Assembly (NCBI RefSeq): GCF_036906915.1
Contig: NZ_JBAKHX010000013.1
Span: 1 to 64,000, forward strand
DNA: 64,000 nt
DNA from: Phytohabitans sp036906915
Lineage (GTDB): Bacteria; Actinomycetota; Actinomycetes; Mycobacteriales; Micromonosporaceae
Direction of reading: 5' to 3'
Of this stretch, positions 16,768 to 25,929 are shown one piece after another (position 1 is the first letter of the stretch; every line of letters starts with the position of its first letter). A program made the position numbers and the translations under genes. The notes under the pieces are model-generated. The model saw only the letters and a program-made list of their open reading frames with translations, had not been told where the DNA came from and ran no database searches.

Positions 16768-17882
16768 CAGCATGGCGCACCGTGTGGTTGGGTCGGTGGG
16801 CGCGTTCGCCGTGGTCGGATGTCGTGCTGGCGGTTTGTGCCGCGGTGGCTCAGCTCTGGCCGTTGCTGTCCCGGGACGGTCCGTGGCACTGGTGGGGGTA
16901 TGTCGTCGCCGCCGGTTCCGCGTTGCCGCTGGTGGCGCGGCGGAGAGCGGCGTTGCCTGTGCTGCTGGTCAGTTACGCCTTCAGCGCTTCGTACGATCTG
17001 GTGGACGCCGTTGCGTCGCAGCCGCTCTGGTACGGGCCGCTCATCGCCCTCTACACGGTGTCCGCCTGGTCCGGGCGGTGGGTGCGGTGGGGTGCGCTCG
17101 CCGTCATCCTCGGCGGCGGGCTGCTCACGGTCGGGTCGTCGGATACCGCATTTCGGGGCGTCGTCGTTTCCGTGACCGCGTACGCCTTGGGGAGGGCAGC
17201 GGCGGGTAGCAGGGCACATACCGCCATCCTGACGGAGCGTGCCGCGCGGCTTGAGCGGGAGCGGGTTCTGGAAGCCGAACGAGCTGCCGAGCGGGAGCGT
17301 GCCCGGATCGCCCGCGAAATGCACGACATTCTGGCGCACGCTGTGAGTCTCATGGTGGTGCAGGCGGAGGCGGGGCCGGTGGTGGTGCGTGCTGATCCGG
17401 AGCGGGCCGTCGCCACGTTCGACGCTATTGCCGCCGCCGGCCGGGATGCGATGGATCAGCTTCGTCGCATGCTTGTGGTGCTCCGGGAGGATGGTTCGGG
17501 TGCTCCGCAGGCGGCCGTCGAGGATCTGCCCGACCTGGTGCGGCAGGCGGCGGGGGCCGGGTTGGAGGTGGGCTACGAGGTGGCGGGCGAGCCCCGGCCG
17601 CTGCCGCCCGCCTTGGGGGTGGCCGTATACCGGATCATCCAGGAGGCGCTCACGAACGTCGTCAAGCACGCTGGCGCGTCCCGCGCCGACGTGCGGCTGA
17701 GCTGGCAGGAGCAGGAGTTGGCGATCGAGATTCGGGACAACGGCCGGGGCGCCGGGGCCGGGCTGCCGTCCGGCGGCAACGGCCTGATCGGCATCCGGGA
17801 GCGCGCCGCCGCGTGCGGCGGGACCGCATCAGCCGGTCCGGAACCTGCCGGCTTCACGGTACGCGCACGGCTGCCGCTGTGA
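16764..17882 (+). CDS. Sensor histidine kinase (HisKA_3/NarL-type)
   Basis: 372 residues. Four to five N-terminal membrane helices are followed by a coiled segment rich in Glu/Arg (ERAARLERERVLEAERAAERERA), then the phosphoacceptor block REMHDILAHAVSLMVVQ with the catalytic His, and an HATPase domain (IQEALTNVVKHAGAS, IRDNGRGAG, GNGLIGIRERAAACGG). It matches kinases that pair with LuxR/NarL regulators. The stop overlaps the regulator's GTG. Confidence 0.93.
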   Translation: MTAWRTVWLGRWARSPWSDVVLAVCAAVAQLWPLLSRDGPWHWWGYVVAAGSALPLVARRRAALPVLLVSYAFSASYDLVDAVASQPLWYGPLIALYTVSAWSGRWVRWGALAVILGGGLLTVGSSDTAFRGVVVSVTAYALGRAAAGSRAHTAILTERAARLERERVLEAERAAERERARIAREMHDILAHAVSLMVVQAEAGPVVVRADPERAVATFDAIAAAGRDAMDQLRRMLVVLREDGSGAPQAAVEDLPDLVRQAAGAGLEVGYEVAGEPRPLPPALGVAVYRIIQEALTNVVKHAGASRADVRLSWQEQELAIEIRDNGRGAGAGLPSGGNGLIGIRERAAACGGTASAGPEPAGFTVRARLPL

Positions 17883-18535
17883 CCCGGGTAGTGGTCGCCG
17901 ACGACCAGGAACTGGTGCGCGCCGGCTTCGCGATGATCCTGGACGCGCAGGCCGACATCGAGGTGGTCGCCGAGGCGGGTGACGGCTTCCAGGCGGTCGC
18001 CGCCGTACGCAATCATCGCCCCGACGTGGCGTTGCTCGACATCCGGATGCCGGGCATGGACGGCATCGAAGCCGCCCGGATCATCGGCGCCGAGACCGAC
18101 TGCCGGGTCGTCATGCTGACCACCTTCGACCAGGACGACCACGTGTTCGACGCGCTGCGGGCCGGCGCCAGCGGCTTCCTGCTCAAGGATGTGCGGCGCG
18201 ATGACCTCGTACACGCCGTGCGCGTGGTGGCAAAGGGCGAATCGTTGCTCGCACCGTCGGTAACCCGGCGGCTGGTCGAGCAGTTCACCACGGGCGGCGC
18301 AGCCCGCCCGCTGCCCGCGGAGCGGCTGTCCATGCTCACCAGCCGCGAACGGGAGACGCTGCGGATGCTCGCGGAGGGCATGTCCAATCCGGAGATTGCC
18401 GCCACCATGATGGTCAGCACGCACACCGCGAAGACGCACGTCAGCAACGTGCTCACCAAGCTCGGCCTGCGCGATCGGGTGCAGGCCGTGATCGCGGCGT
18501 ACGAGACCGGCCTGGTCGTGCCCGGGCAGAAGTAG
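17879..18535 (+). CDS. NarL/LuxR-family response regulator
   Basis: 218 residues starting at GTG 17879, coupled to the kinase by GTGA. The receiver domain begins TRVVVADDQELVRAGFAM and contains the phosphorylatable Asp in VALLDIRMPGMDG and the conserved Lys in GFLLKDV. The C-terminal LuxR helix-turn-helix reads LTSRERETLRMLAEGMSNPEIAATMMVSTHTAKTHVSNVLTKL. It is the output of the three-gene operon, plausibly autoregulating through the palindrome at 16149. Confidence 0.95.
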   Translation: MTRVVVADDQELVRAGFAMILDAQADIEVVAEAGDGFQAVAAVRNHRPDVALLDIRMPGMDGIEAARIIGAETDCRVVMLTTFDQDDHVFDALRAGASGFLLKDVRRDDLVHAVRVVAKGESLLAPSVTRRLVEQFTTGGAARPLPAERLSMLTSRERETLRMLAEGMSNPEIAATMMVSTHTAKTHVSNVLTKLGLRDRVQAVIAAYETGLVVPGQK

Positions 18536-18547
18536 CCCGGGCAGTCG

Positions 18548-18655
18548 TCAGGCGAAGCCGCGGTGCTGCAGCTTCGCGCGCCGGCCGTCCGCGTGATGCC
18601 ACACGATGCCCTCGTGTAACTGCCTCGTTGAGATCACCTCACTGAAGGGGGCGCC
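18548..18655 (-). pseudogene. C-terminal fragment, possibly RNA-ligase-like
   Basis: The minus strand encodes FSEVISTRQLHEGIVWHHADGRRAKLQHRGFA followed by a stop. EGIVWHHADGRRAKL resembles the terminal motif of nucleotidyltransferase/RNA-ligase-like proteins (motif with EG-V-HH-DGR-AK). No N-terminal part is present upstream. It shares a 20-base stretch with the interrupted target of the insertion sequence at 15 kb. Confidence 0.4.
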
Positions 18656-18911
18656 AAACCAAGGAATGACGGCACCATGCGTCGTTGTTCCCACGCAAAG
18701 GCCGGCGAATCTAGCCGCTGACCGGGCTGTGATACCGCAGTAGGGTTCGGATTTCGTTGGGCGCCTCCGGTTCTTGGTGGATACCGTCGCCCGGTGCGGC
18801 AGGCCGGGCGGTACAGCTACGTTGGGACTCGTGAGCTGTGCAAACGGGTGGTGAGCGCGGATGCGGTGGCTGTCGGTACGGCTACCGTTCTTTCTCAGGT
18901 GAGGACTGTTC

Positions 18912-19695
18912 TTGAGCGACACTCCAGATCTCGGCCCGCTACCCAAACGCCTCACGGTCGACGTGGATCAGGTGCGCCGGCTCGTCGCCGGCCAATTCCC
19001 GCACTGGGCTGACCTCCCGGTCGAGAGGGTTGCCAACGGCGGCTGGGACAACTGGACCTTCCACCTCGGCTCCGGGATGTCGGTGCGCCTGCCGAGCGCG
19101 TTGGAGTACACCGAGGCAGTCGACAAGGAGCACAAGTGGTTGCCGGTGTTCGCCCCCCGTCTCCCGCTGCCTATCTCCACCCCGATGGCCAAGGGCGAGC
19201 CCGGCGAGGGTTATCCATACTCGTGGTCGATCTACCAGTGGCTTGATGGCGAAACCGCGCGGGTGGACCGCATCGCCGACCCGGTCCGGTTCGCGCTCGA
19301 CCTGGCTGAGTTCATCGTGGCCCTGCAAGGCGTCGATACCGCTGACGGCCCCCGTCCAGGCCAGCACAACTGGTACCGGGGTGGCACCCTGCGCACCTAC
19401 GACGGGCAGGCCAACCGAGGGCTCACGGCACTCGACGGCCGTATCGATGTCGATATGGCCAGTGAGATCTGGAAGTGCGCCCTGAACGCGCGCTGGGACG
19501 GTGTGGAGCGCTGGTTCCACGGTGACATCGCGCAGGGAAATCTTTTGCTCAACGGCGGGCAACTGGCGGCGGTCATCGACTTCGGGACCTGCGGTGTTGG
19601 CGAAGACGCTTGTCGACTACGCCAACGCACTGGACGACGGCGAGGCAGCGACGGCGAGCTCGCGCAGGATCCTCGACGAAATCTTCTCCGAGTGA
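18912..19695 (+). pseudogene. APH-family kinase gene with internal deletion
   Basis: A TTG start preceded by GTGAGGAC opens a typical macrolide/aminoglycoside phosphotransferase: ANGGWDNWTFHLG, DLAEFIVALQGVDT, WFHGDIAQGNLLLNGGQLAAVIDFGTCGVG. Immediately after this metal-binding motif the frame is lost; a second frame gives KTLVDYANALDDGEAATASSRRILDEIFSE, the normal C-terminus. About 40-60 residues between DFGTCGVG and the last helix are deleted near 19600, with a frame change. The resulting run-on frame to 19742 has no sensible tail. Confidence 0.78.
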
Positions 19696-19911
19696 GGATC
19701 CACGTAGAAACTGCAAACATCCCAAGATCTACATCACTGTAGCCGCGAACCGCTTGGTACGCGACGCACCTTCACCACCGGAAGTTGATCTTCTCAAACC
19801 CGCTCTCGGTCCGGAACGCGAGGACTACCAGCGGACGTAGATCGCGCACCGATTAGGTTTTCGCGCCGCGCCCGTCTGTACGTATATAAGATCGGCTCAC
19901 GAGAGGCTGGC

Positions 19912-20499
19912 ATGATGCGGAAACTGACCTTCGGCATGAATGTGACCCTGGACGGCTACATCGCCGCGCCCGGCGACGACCTCGGCTGGAGTGGGGGTGA
20001 GGGACCGGATTCGTCGCCGAGCGACGAGCTGTTCCAGTGGTGGTCCGACCGGGTGGGGGCGACGGGCCTGGCGCTGTATGGGCGCAAGCTGTGGGAGACG
20101 ATGAGTTCTCACTGGCCGACCGCCGACCAGCAGCCCGGCGCCACACAGGCGGAGATCGAGTTCGCCCGCCGCTGGCGGGACATGCCGAAGGTGGTGTTCT
20201 CCTCGACGACCAGCAGTGTCGACTGGAACACCCGCCTGGTCACCGGCGACGCAGTCACCGAGATCACCCGGCTCAAGACAGAGGACGCCGGCCCGATGGA
20301 CATCGGCGGCGCGACGCTCGCCGGGGCGGCCATGCGGGCCGGGCTGATCGACGAGTACCTGCTGGTCACCGTGCCGGTCCTGGTGGGCGGCGGCACGCCG
20401 TTCTTCAGCGCGCTGGACAGCTGGGTGAACCTGACCCTAATGGAAACGCGGACATTTCCCGGCGGCGTCGTGCTGACCCGATACGAGACGAGGCGATGA
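19912..20499 (+). CDS. Dihydrofolate reductase-fold protein (RibD C-terminal-like)
   Basis: 195 residues. It begins MMRKLTFGMNVTLDGYIAAPGDDLGW and has GATGLALYGRKLWETM, PKVVFSSTTSSVDW, MDIGGATLAGAAMRAGLIDEYLL and VPVLVGGGTPFF, the standard series of the RibD_C/DHFR-like family in actinomycetes. Such proteins are probable NADPH-dependent reductases with unknown substrates. GAGAGG lies seven bases before the start. It converges with the sigma factor gene. Confidence 0.88.
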   Translation: MMRKLTFGMNVTLDGYIAAPGDDLGWSGGEGPDSSPSDELFQWWSDRVGATGLALYGRKLWETMSSHWPTADQQPGATQAEIEFARRWRDMPKVVFSSTTSSVDWNTRLVTGDAVTEITRLKTEDAGPMDIGGATLAGAAMRAGLIDEYLLVTVPVLVGGGTPFFSALDSWVNLTLMETRTFPGGVVLTRYETRR

Positions 20500-20614
20500 G
20501 CACGGGCCATGCCGGCGCGGCGGTGGCGTTCAGCTGGTCGGGGTGCTCATTCCGCGGTGACGTCGGTGACGGCGGCCCGTGCGCTGGACTCGTCGACGAC
20601 GGGGACATGTGTGA

Positions 20615-21622
20615 TCACAGTGTCGGGGGGAGGTCCAGCCATGGTTTGTCGGTGGCGTCGAATCCGGTGAGCTCGGCGATCTTCCCGTCGACGATGTGCA
20701 GGACCGCGATGGCGAATAGCCGGTACTCCGGGTCGTCGGGGGTGCGCAGGTACAGCACCGCGGCAGGCATCCGGTTGACCGTCGTGGCGATACAGCGCCA
20801 GTCGTCGTAGCCGCGCTGGAAGAGCCCACCAGAGACCCAGCCGTCCACCGCGTCCTTGGCCGTCCTGATCACGGTGCCCGGCTCGGGCAGCATCGCGAAG
20901 CGCAGGTCGTCGCGCAGCAGGGACATCAGCCCGTCGAGGTCGTTGCGCTCATGGGCGTCGATGTACGACTTCACCACGCCGCGCTCGTCATTCGACAGCT
21001 CGTGGGTGGCAGGGCTCCGCCAGTCGAGGCGGCGGTCGGGCAGCTGCTCGCGCATCGTCACGCGCGCCCGCTGCAGCGCGCTGGTCACCGATGCGATGGT
21101 CAGCTCGAGGGCGTCGGCGGCCTTCGACGCCGGCCAGCCGAGGACGTCGCGCAGGATGAACACCGCCCGCTGCCGCGGCGGCAGGTGCTGGACGGCGACG
21201 ATGAACGCCAGCTCGATCGTCTCCCGCGCCACCACCGATTCCTGCGGGTCCTCGGGGAGCATCCGGTCGGGGTACGGCTGCAGGTACAGCACCTCGGAGC
21301 CGGAGTCCGACAGCTCGGACGGTACGGGTGTGCGGTCATTGCGCTTCTCCAGGAAGTCGAGGCAGGCGTTCGTCGCGATCCGGTACAGCCAGGTCCGCAG
21401 CGCAGCGTGGCCCTTGAACGACTCCCGCTTGTTCCACGCTCGCAGGAACGTCTCCTGCGTCATGTCCTGGGCGTCCTCGTAGTTCGCGAGCATCCGGTAG
21501 CAGTGCACCTGCAGCTCACGCCGGTGGCGCTCTGTGATGAGCGCGAACCGCGCCGTATCGCCTGAGCGGACCGCCGCGATGAACGTGGCCTCGTCGGCGC
21601 CCAGCGGTCTAGCGTCGGTCAT
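20615..21622 (-). CDS. ECF-type RNA polymerase sigma factor with SnoaL-like C-terminal domain
   Basis: About 335 residues. Region 2 reads YRMLANYEDAQDMTQETFLRAWNKRESFKGHAALRTWLYRIATNACLDFL and region 4 reads LPPRQRAVFILRDVLGWPASKAADALELTIASVTSALQRAR. A C-terminal SnoaL/NTF2-like domain (VKSYIDAHERNDLDGLMSLLRDD...LFAIAVLHIVDGKIAELTGF) follows, the SigG/ECF56-type arrangement in which the tail regulates the sigma core and replaces a separate anti-sigma factor. Three starts compete within 18 bases; 21622 leaves good spacing to GAAGGA. Confidence 0.92.
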   Translation of the reverse strand: MTDARPLGADEATFIAAVRSGDTARFALITERHRRELQVHCYRMLANYEDAQDMTQETFLRAWNKRESFKGHAALRTWLYRIATNACLDFLEKRNDRTPVPSELSDSGSEVLYLQPYPDRMLPEDPQESVVARETIELAFIVAVQHLPPRQRAVFILRDVLGWPASKAADALELTIASVTSALQRARVTMREQLPDRRLDWRSPATHELSNDERGVVKSYIDAHERNDLDGLMSLLRDDLRFAMLPEPGTVIRTAKDAVDGWVSGGLFQRGYDDWRCIATTVNRMPAAVLYLRTPDDPEYRLFAIAVLHIVDGKIAELTGFDATDKPWLDLPPTL

Positions 21623-21744
21623 GGTCATCAATCCTTCCACCGGTGCGAGGGGGTTACCAGAACTGACGACGTGGCGGAGGATTTCTGATCGGTGAAGCCG
21701 CTGACACCGGGCCGTTCGTCAGGGCGGATGGGTCGGGTGTCAGG

Positions 21745-22608
21745 ATGTACTTCGTGCAGGTTGGCCTTGTACCACGTGCGATAGCCGCGGCGACGTCCCT
21801 TGCTGGCGCCCTCGACCTGAAGGTCAACGACGCCATTGTGATCCAGAACTCGAACACACTGGCCCTACGTCTCCTGCCATGCGATGTGTTCGCTCGAATG
21901 GCGCTGGTCGGGCAGGAAGTCGCGGCGTTTGAGGTCCGGCTCGCACGGGGACTAGCCGCGGCCACCGGCCCGGTCGCATCGCTCGATCCTCGGGTCGAGC
22001 CGCGCGTGTACGAAGTCGATGGCTTCGCCATCTCCTTATGGACCTACTACGAGGCGACGCCTGACCCGGCCGAACCAGCTGAATACGCCGTTGCGCTCCA
22101 GCGGCTACACGCAGCCATGCGAAACGTCCAAATCGAAGCACCGCATTTCATGGAGCGTGTCGCGGCGGCGGAGCGTGTTGTCACGAATCGAAGCGAGAGC
22201 CCAGCGCTGGATGATCGTGACCGTGACCTTCTCCTGAGCACGCTTCACAGCGCAGGCGAAGCCATACAGCGCCATGCGGCCATCGACCAGTTGCTGCACG
22301 GAGAACCGCACCCGGGCAACCTCCTCAGTACCCCATCTGGAATCGTCTTCGTCGACTTCGAAACCTGTTGCGTGGGGCCAATCGAATTCGATGTTGCCCA
22401 CGCGCCAGTCGAGGTGAGCACGCACTACCCGGGTCTCGATCAATTTCGACTGCAGGAGTGTCGGCGTCTGGTTCTCGCGCTAGTCGCCGCCTGGCGCTGG
22501 GATGTTCACGATCAATTCCCCGACGGGCTTCGACACGGCAGAGACATCCTTGGGCTACTCCGCGCGGGTGCGCCTTGGCCGGCACTCGGTACCCTCTCAA
22601 CCGGCTAG
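21745..22608 (+). CDS. APH-family phosphotransferase
   Basis: 287 residues. The catalytic loop is LLHGEPHPGNLLSTPSGIVFVDFETCCVGPIEFDVA, giving the His-Gly-(Asp replaced by Glu)-x-His-x-x-Asn pattern and the metal-binding Asp in VDFE. The Asp-to-Glu change in HGEPH is seen in some family members that act on metabolites rather than drugs. It is divergent from the ECF sigma gene. Substrate unknown. Confidence 0.78.
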   Translation: MYFVQVGLVPRAIAAATSLAGALDLKVNDAIVIQNSNTLALRLLPCDVFARMALVGQEVAAFEVRLARGLAAATGPVASLDPRVEPRVYEVDGFAISLWTYYEATPDPAEPAEYAVALQRLHAAMRNVQIEAPHFMERVAAAERVVTNRSESPALDDRDRDLLLSTLHSAGEAIQRHAAIDQLLHGEPHPGNLLSTPSGIVFVDFETCCVGPIEFDVAHAPVEVSTHYPGLDQFRLQECRRLVLALVAAWRWDVHDQFPDGLRHGRDILGLLRAGAPWPALGTLSTG

Positions 22609-23002
22609 CGCAACGCACTTACTGCATCGCCAGCCGAGGTTGCCGTGAACAGCGGCCCCACGCGACACCCCGGCGCGCCCATTGCGCGACCGCACGTCAG
22701 GTCGTAGAACCCGGCCACGGCCGAGTCATCCACCGTGGTCCTCGTGACGCTCGCGACGACCTCATCCGCTAGCGGCAGGAGCACCAAACCGGGCCCGAAC
22801 CTTCGTCGCCGTCGCGCCGGTCGGCACCGGGGATCACTGGGGTTTCCGGTCACCAATCGCCGTTGCCATGATGTGGTCTGGATCCACTTCCACGACACCG
22901 GCGAACCCGAACTCGACTCCGCTGACTTCCTCGAGTTCGTCGCGCATCACGGGCTGATCGGTCCTATGTGGTTTCGGTGGCGCCGGAACCTTGCTGACCA
23001 AC
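22609..23002. other. Interval with uncertain coding
   Basis: Both strands have short open frames here. The plus frame ending at 23025 (HDVVWIHFHDTGEPELDSADFLEFVAHHG) looks mildly protein-like but has no ribosome site or recognisable family, and overlaps the membrane protein gene that ends at 23003. I cannot call a gene with confidence. Confidence 0.3.
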
Positions 23003-23557
23003 TCAAGGATCGGACGGTTGGATAGCTGACCTTCCCGCCGGTGGCGGTGGCTGTCGCGCCCGCGCAATATCGCGGGCCAGGTGCGAGGGCCGCAGACCGA
23101 CTGATCGGAACCGGCGTAGATCGCTGAGCGTGTCATGCATGAGCTGAACGTGGAAGTAGTTGACGTGTTCGAGGCAAGCGAACAGGGCGAAGACGAGCCC
23201 CGGCCAAGAGACGCGTCCGGGATCGGTCGCTGCTGCGTACCCGGTTATCACGACGCCGGTCGCTAAGAACGGCGGGTTGATGGCCCGCGCCGCGCGAAAC
23301 GCGGATAGGCCAGGAAGTCGGCGGCGGCGGCGCAGTTGGTGTAGTTTGGCCGCCCAATAGGCAGCACCCTCGATCAGCAGGGCGGCGAACAGGCCAAAGC
23401 CGACCAGGTTGGGCAACGTAGCCGGCAGGCCAGCGAGGCCGAACCACACCACGCCCTGCAGCGGGATATTGACCAGCTCCATCGCCGCAAGTGAGCGCAG
23501 CCGTCGACGGAGAGTAGGAGGCATCCCGTCGGTGGTGATGATCTGCATAGCAGCCAT
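23003..23557 (-). CDS. Membrane protein of unknown function
   Basis: 184 residues with three to four hydrophobic segments: LVNIPLQGVVWFGLAGLPATL, LVGFGLFAALLIEGAAYWAAKL, PFLATGVVITGYAA and WPGLVFALFACLEHVNYFHVQL. Arg-rich loops follow the positive-inside rule. No family recognised and no operon partner. Confidence 0.6.
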   Translation of the reverse strand: MAAMQIITTDGMPPTLRRRLRSLAAMELVNIPLQGVVWFGLAGLPATLPNLVGFGLFAALLIEGAAYWAAKLHQLRRRRRLPGLSAFRAARAINPPFLATGVVITGYAAATDPGRVSWPGLVFALFACLEHVNYFHVQLMHDTLSDLRRFRSVGLRPSHLARDIARARQPPPPAGRSAIQPSDP

Positions 23558-23657
23558 TGTGGATCACGAACGGCGGCGAGTGCGCGGCCGACGGGTCGCC
23601 TCCGGTTAGAAGGACAGTTCGGTGTTCAACTGAGCCGAGCCGATCCATGAGCCATTT

Positions 23658-24500
23658 TCATCGTGGGCAGCGGTCGTCTTCTGCGCGTTGGCGGACGAGG
23701 ATTGCTTGGACGATGGCGGTGGCGCGGTGCGGGCTGCAGTGCAGCTTGGTCAGGATTTCCAGGTCTTGAGGGTGGCTACGGCGCGTTCGCCGAGGGCGCG
23801 GATTTCGCGTGGTGACGGTTGACCGTCTTCTGCCGCCGAGAGAGCCGGGGTCGTCGGGGCTGGCGTTTGAACGGGGTCCATATGGTGCCGCCCGCGCCCT
23901 GGTAGCCCTTGTCTGCAAAGGTCATCACGTTGCCGCTGTCAGGGCGGCGATCAGGCCGTGGGTGCGGACTGCGGTCAAGTCGTGGACCGCGCCCGGGAGC
24001 GCCGGTGAGGCCCACACGAGCCGGCCGGCTGGGTCGGCTATGACTTGCACGTTCACGCCGTGCCGCTTGTGTTTGCCGGAGTAGAACGGCTTCTGGTCCG
24101 CGACGCGGTCGATCGGGATCAGCGTGCCGTCGATGATCGCATACGCCAGTTGGGTTGCCCGGTGGGCCGACTGCGCCAGATCCGGCGCGTGGGCCGCGAG
24201 CAGGTCGATCGCCTAGCGCAGGTACCGCCACACGGTGCTGATCGATACGGCGAACCCGACCGCCAACCTCGCTAGGGTGCCGCCGTTGTGCAGGTGAGCC
24301 AGCGTCATCAACGCCTGCTCGTGGGCGGGCAATCCCCAACGGGACGCGGGAGTAGGGCTGTGGATCGCGGACCGCTCGGCCGCGTCTGTTCGAACAGCCA
24401 GAAATGCAACTCGGCGACATAGGCGGTAGCCGGACACGTCGTGTCCAGCCGAAGGTGTCGCCATCCCGGTCCCGGCCAACCGGGATTGGCGGGGCAGATC
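23658..24500 (-). pseudogene. IS5-type transposase, multiply disrupted
   Basis: Pieces of one transposase lie in three frames: an N-terminal region (ATAYVAELHFWLFEQTRP), LMTLAHLHNGGTLARLAVGFAVSISTVWRYLR ended by an in-frame TAG at 24213, then AIDLLAAHAPDLAQSAHRATQLAYAIIDGTLIPIDRV with a catalytic Asp, a shift near 23935 to MTFADKGYQGAGGTIWTPFK, and another near 23800 to LTKLHCSPHRATAIVQAILV. At least one stop and three frameshifts make it inactive. It abuts the 3' end of the next membrane gene. Confidence 0.8.
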
Positions 24501-25035
24501 AATACGCTGTCAAGGCCAGGGTGAGCGAGGTCAGCGCTGTGGCAACCAGGGATACGCCCGAGCCGAGGCCAGTGATGGCACTCACCGAAACAGAACGTGC
24601 CCGTGCCACCGGCACAGCGACGACCGCTACGAGAGTGATCAGCATCGCCGGCGCATGGATCAGCGGGTAGTCGATGATCACCGCCACCGGAAACAGGTGT
24701 ACGCCGACGACGAACGCGATCCAGGCCGACATGAACTCAGCGCGGCGGCGTAGGACGAGCAGCCCGGCGCCGAGCGCCGCCGCGGCGAACTCGATGCCGA
24801 CTACGATGCCGAACGACCGGCTCGTGCCGTCGTCGAATGCCGTGCCGCCTGACCAGTGCCGCCAGGTGAGGAGTCCACCGGCGACGGCTGTCAGCAACGC
24901 GAGCACGGACCCGACACCAAGTGGGACGCGCCAGCTCTTCGGCGGCGACTCCTGTGCCCAGCCCAGCCAACTGGAAGCGAAGATTCCGAAGACGACCGCA
25001 GTCGCTGCGGCGTCCCGGAGGTAGTACGCGGTCAT
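24499..25035 (-). CDS. Six-helix membrane protein of unknown function
   Basis: 178 residues from ATG 25035, chosen for GAGGA upstream. Six hydrophobic helices are evident, including VPLGVGSVLALLTAVAGGLL and FMSAWIAFVVGVHLFPVAVII. The stop codon touches the border of the transposase remnant, so the original C-terminus may have been altered by insertion. Family unknown, though VVGVHLFPVA-type segments recur in small actinomycete membrane proteins. Confidence 0.62.
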   Translation of the reverse strand: MTAYYLRDAAATAVVFGIFASSWLGWAQESPPKSWRVPLGVGSVLALLTAVAGGLLTWRHWSGGTAFDDGTSRSFGIVVGIEFAAAALGAGLLVLRRRAEFMSAWIAFVVGVHLFPVAVIIDYPLIHAPAMLITLVAVVAVPVARARSVSVSAITGLGSGVSLVATALTSLTLALTAY

Positions 25036-25574
25036 CGGTTCCTCGTTGCCTGCACCTGCGTCGGAGGAGACACGGTACACGACTTCGCTGCCGCTTGGAT
25101 CATCGCGCATGGTGCACCGGAGCAGGCCACAGCTTGAGCGCCTCGGCCGGCCTGGTCAGGGCACGCCGAGCCGCGTCGAAGACCTCCACATCAAGACGTG
25201 CAACCAGCCGGCGTCACAGAAGTCGCGCCGACCCTGAGCCAACCCGGCAAGACGACCCCGGCTCTCTCGGCGGCAGGTAGGCCCTTCGGGATCGCCCTGC
25301 GGGGGGAGGTTCCAAACCGCCACATGCTGCGGGAGTGGTGACGCTGCCGTGGTGAGCGATGTGGAAAAGGCGCCGGACGACGTGTCAGGTGGGGATCAGG
25401 AAGACGAGCGCAAGCGAATCGCTGATGAGGTGTCGTAATTCATTGCAGACGACGTCGAAACCAGGGCGGAGCCATGGTCCTGGGACAAGCCTGGCGGGAG
25501 CCCGCCGACTGGCCAGGCGGCGTCCGGCATGGAGGCGACGTGAACCTGATCTGCTGCTCCCGTACGGAACGTGG
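25036..25574. other. Debris interval containing a 26-bp transposase-derived repeat
   Basis: No intact gene. Positions 25251-25276 match 23830-23855 exactly over 26 bases in inverted orientation; the latter lies in the transposase remnant. The rest is unassigned and leads into a serine recombinase fragment. Confidence 0.5.
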
Positions 25575-25915
25575 GAAGAGCTGATATCTCTGGACGAACT
25601 ACGCGAACGCATGCCCGAACTGCGTGGCCGCGAGACCAGCCTGCGCAGCCAGCGCGAGACCCTCGCCGCCCAACTCGTCAACCGCGACGCCTACCTCCAA
25701 CTCGCCACCGGTCTCGAGGACTTCCTCGCCCGCCTGCGCAACAACGCCGGCACAGCCACCGTCCCCGAGCAGCAGCGCGTGCTGCGCCTGCTCGTCAAAG
25801 ACGTCCTCATCGGCCACGAACGCATCCTCATCCGTCACTGCATCCCAACAGGTGACAACACGACACCGGCCCCCAAGGTCGCAGAAAGTGACGCTGACGA
25901 GGAGCCCGCTCCAGG
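25575..25915 (+). pseudogene. C-terminal fragment of a large serine recombinase
   Basis: EELISLDELRERMPELRGRETSL...NRDAYLQLATGLEDFLARLRNNAG...PEQQRVLRLLVKDVLIGHERILIRHCIP matches the coiled-coil and C-terminal end of large serine recombinases. The catalytic N-terminal resolvase domain is absent. It runs directly into a reverse-transcriptase fragment in another frame. Confidence 0.72.
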
Positions 25916-25929
25916 TTCGCCATTGCGTT

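Noticed and set aside
22735..23025. 96-codon plus-strand frame
   Set aside because: Only the last 50 residues look protein-like, no ribosome site, and it overlaps the end of a better membrane-protein gene.
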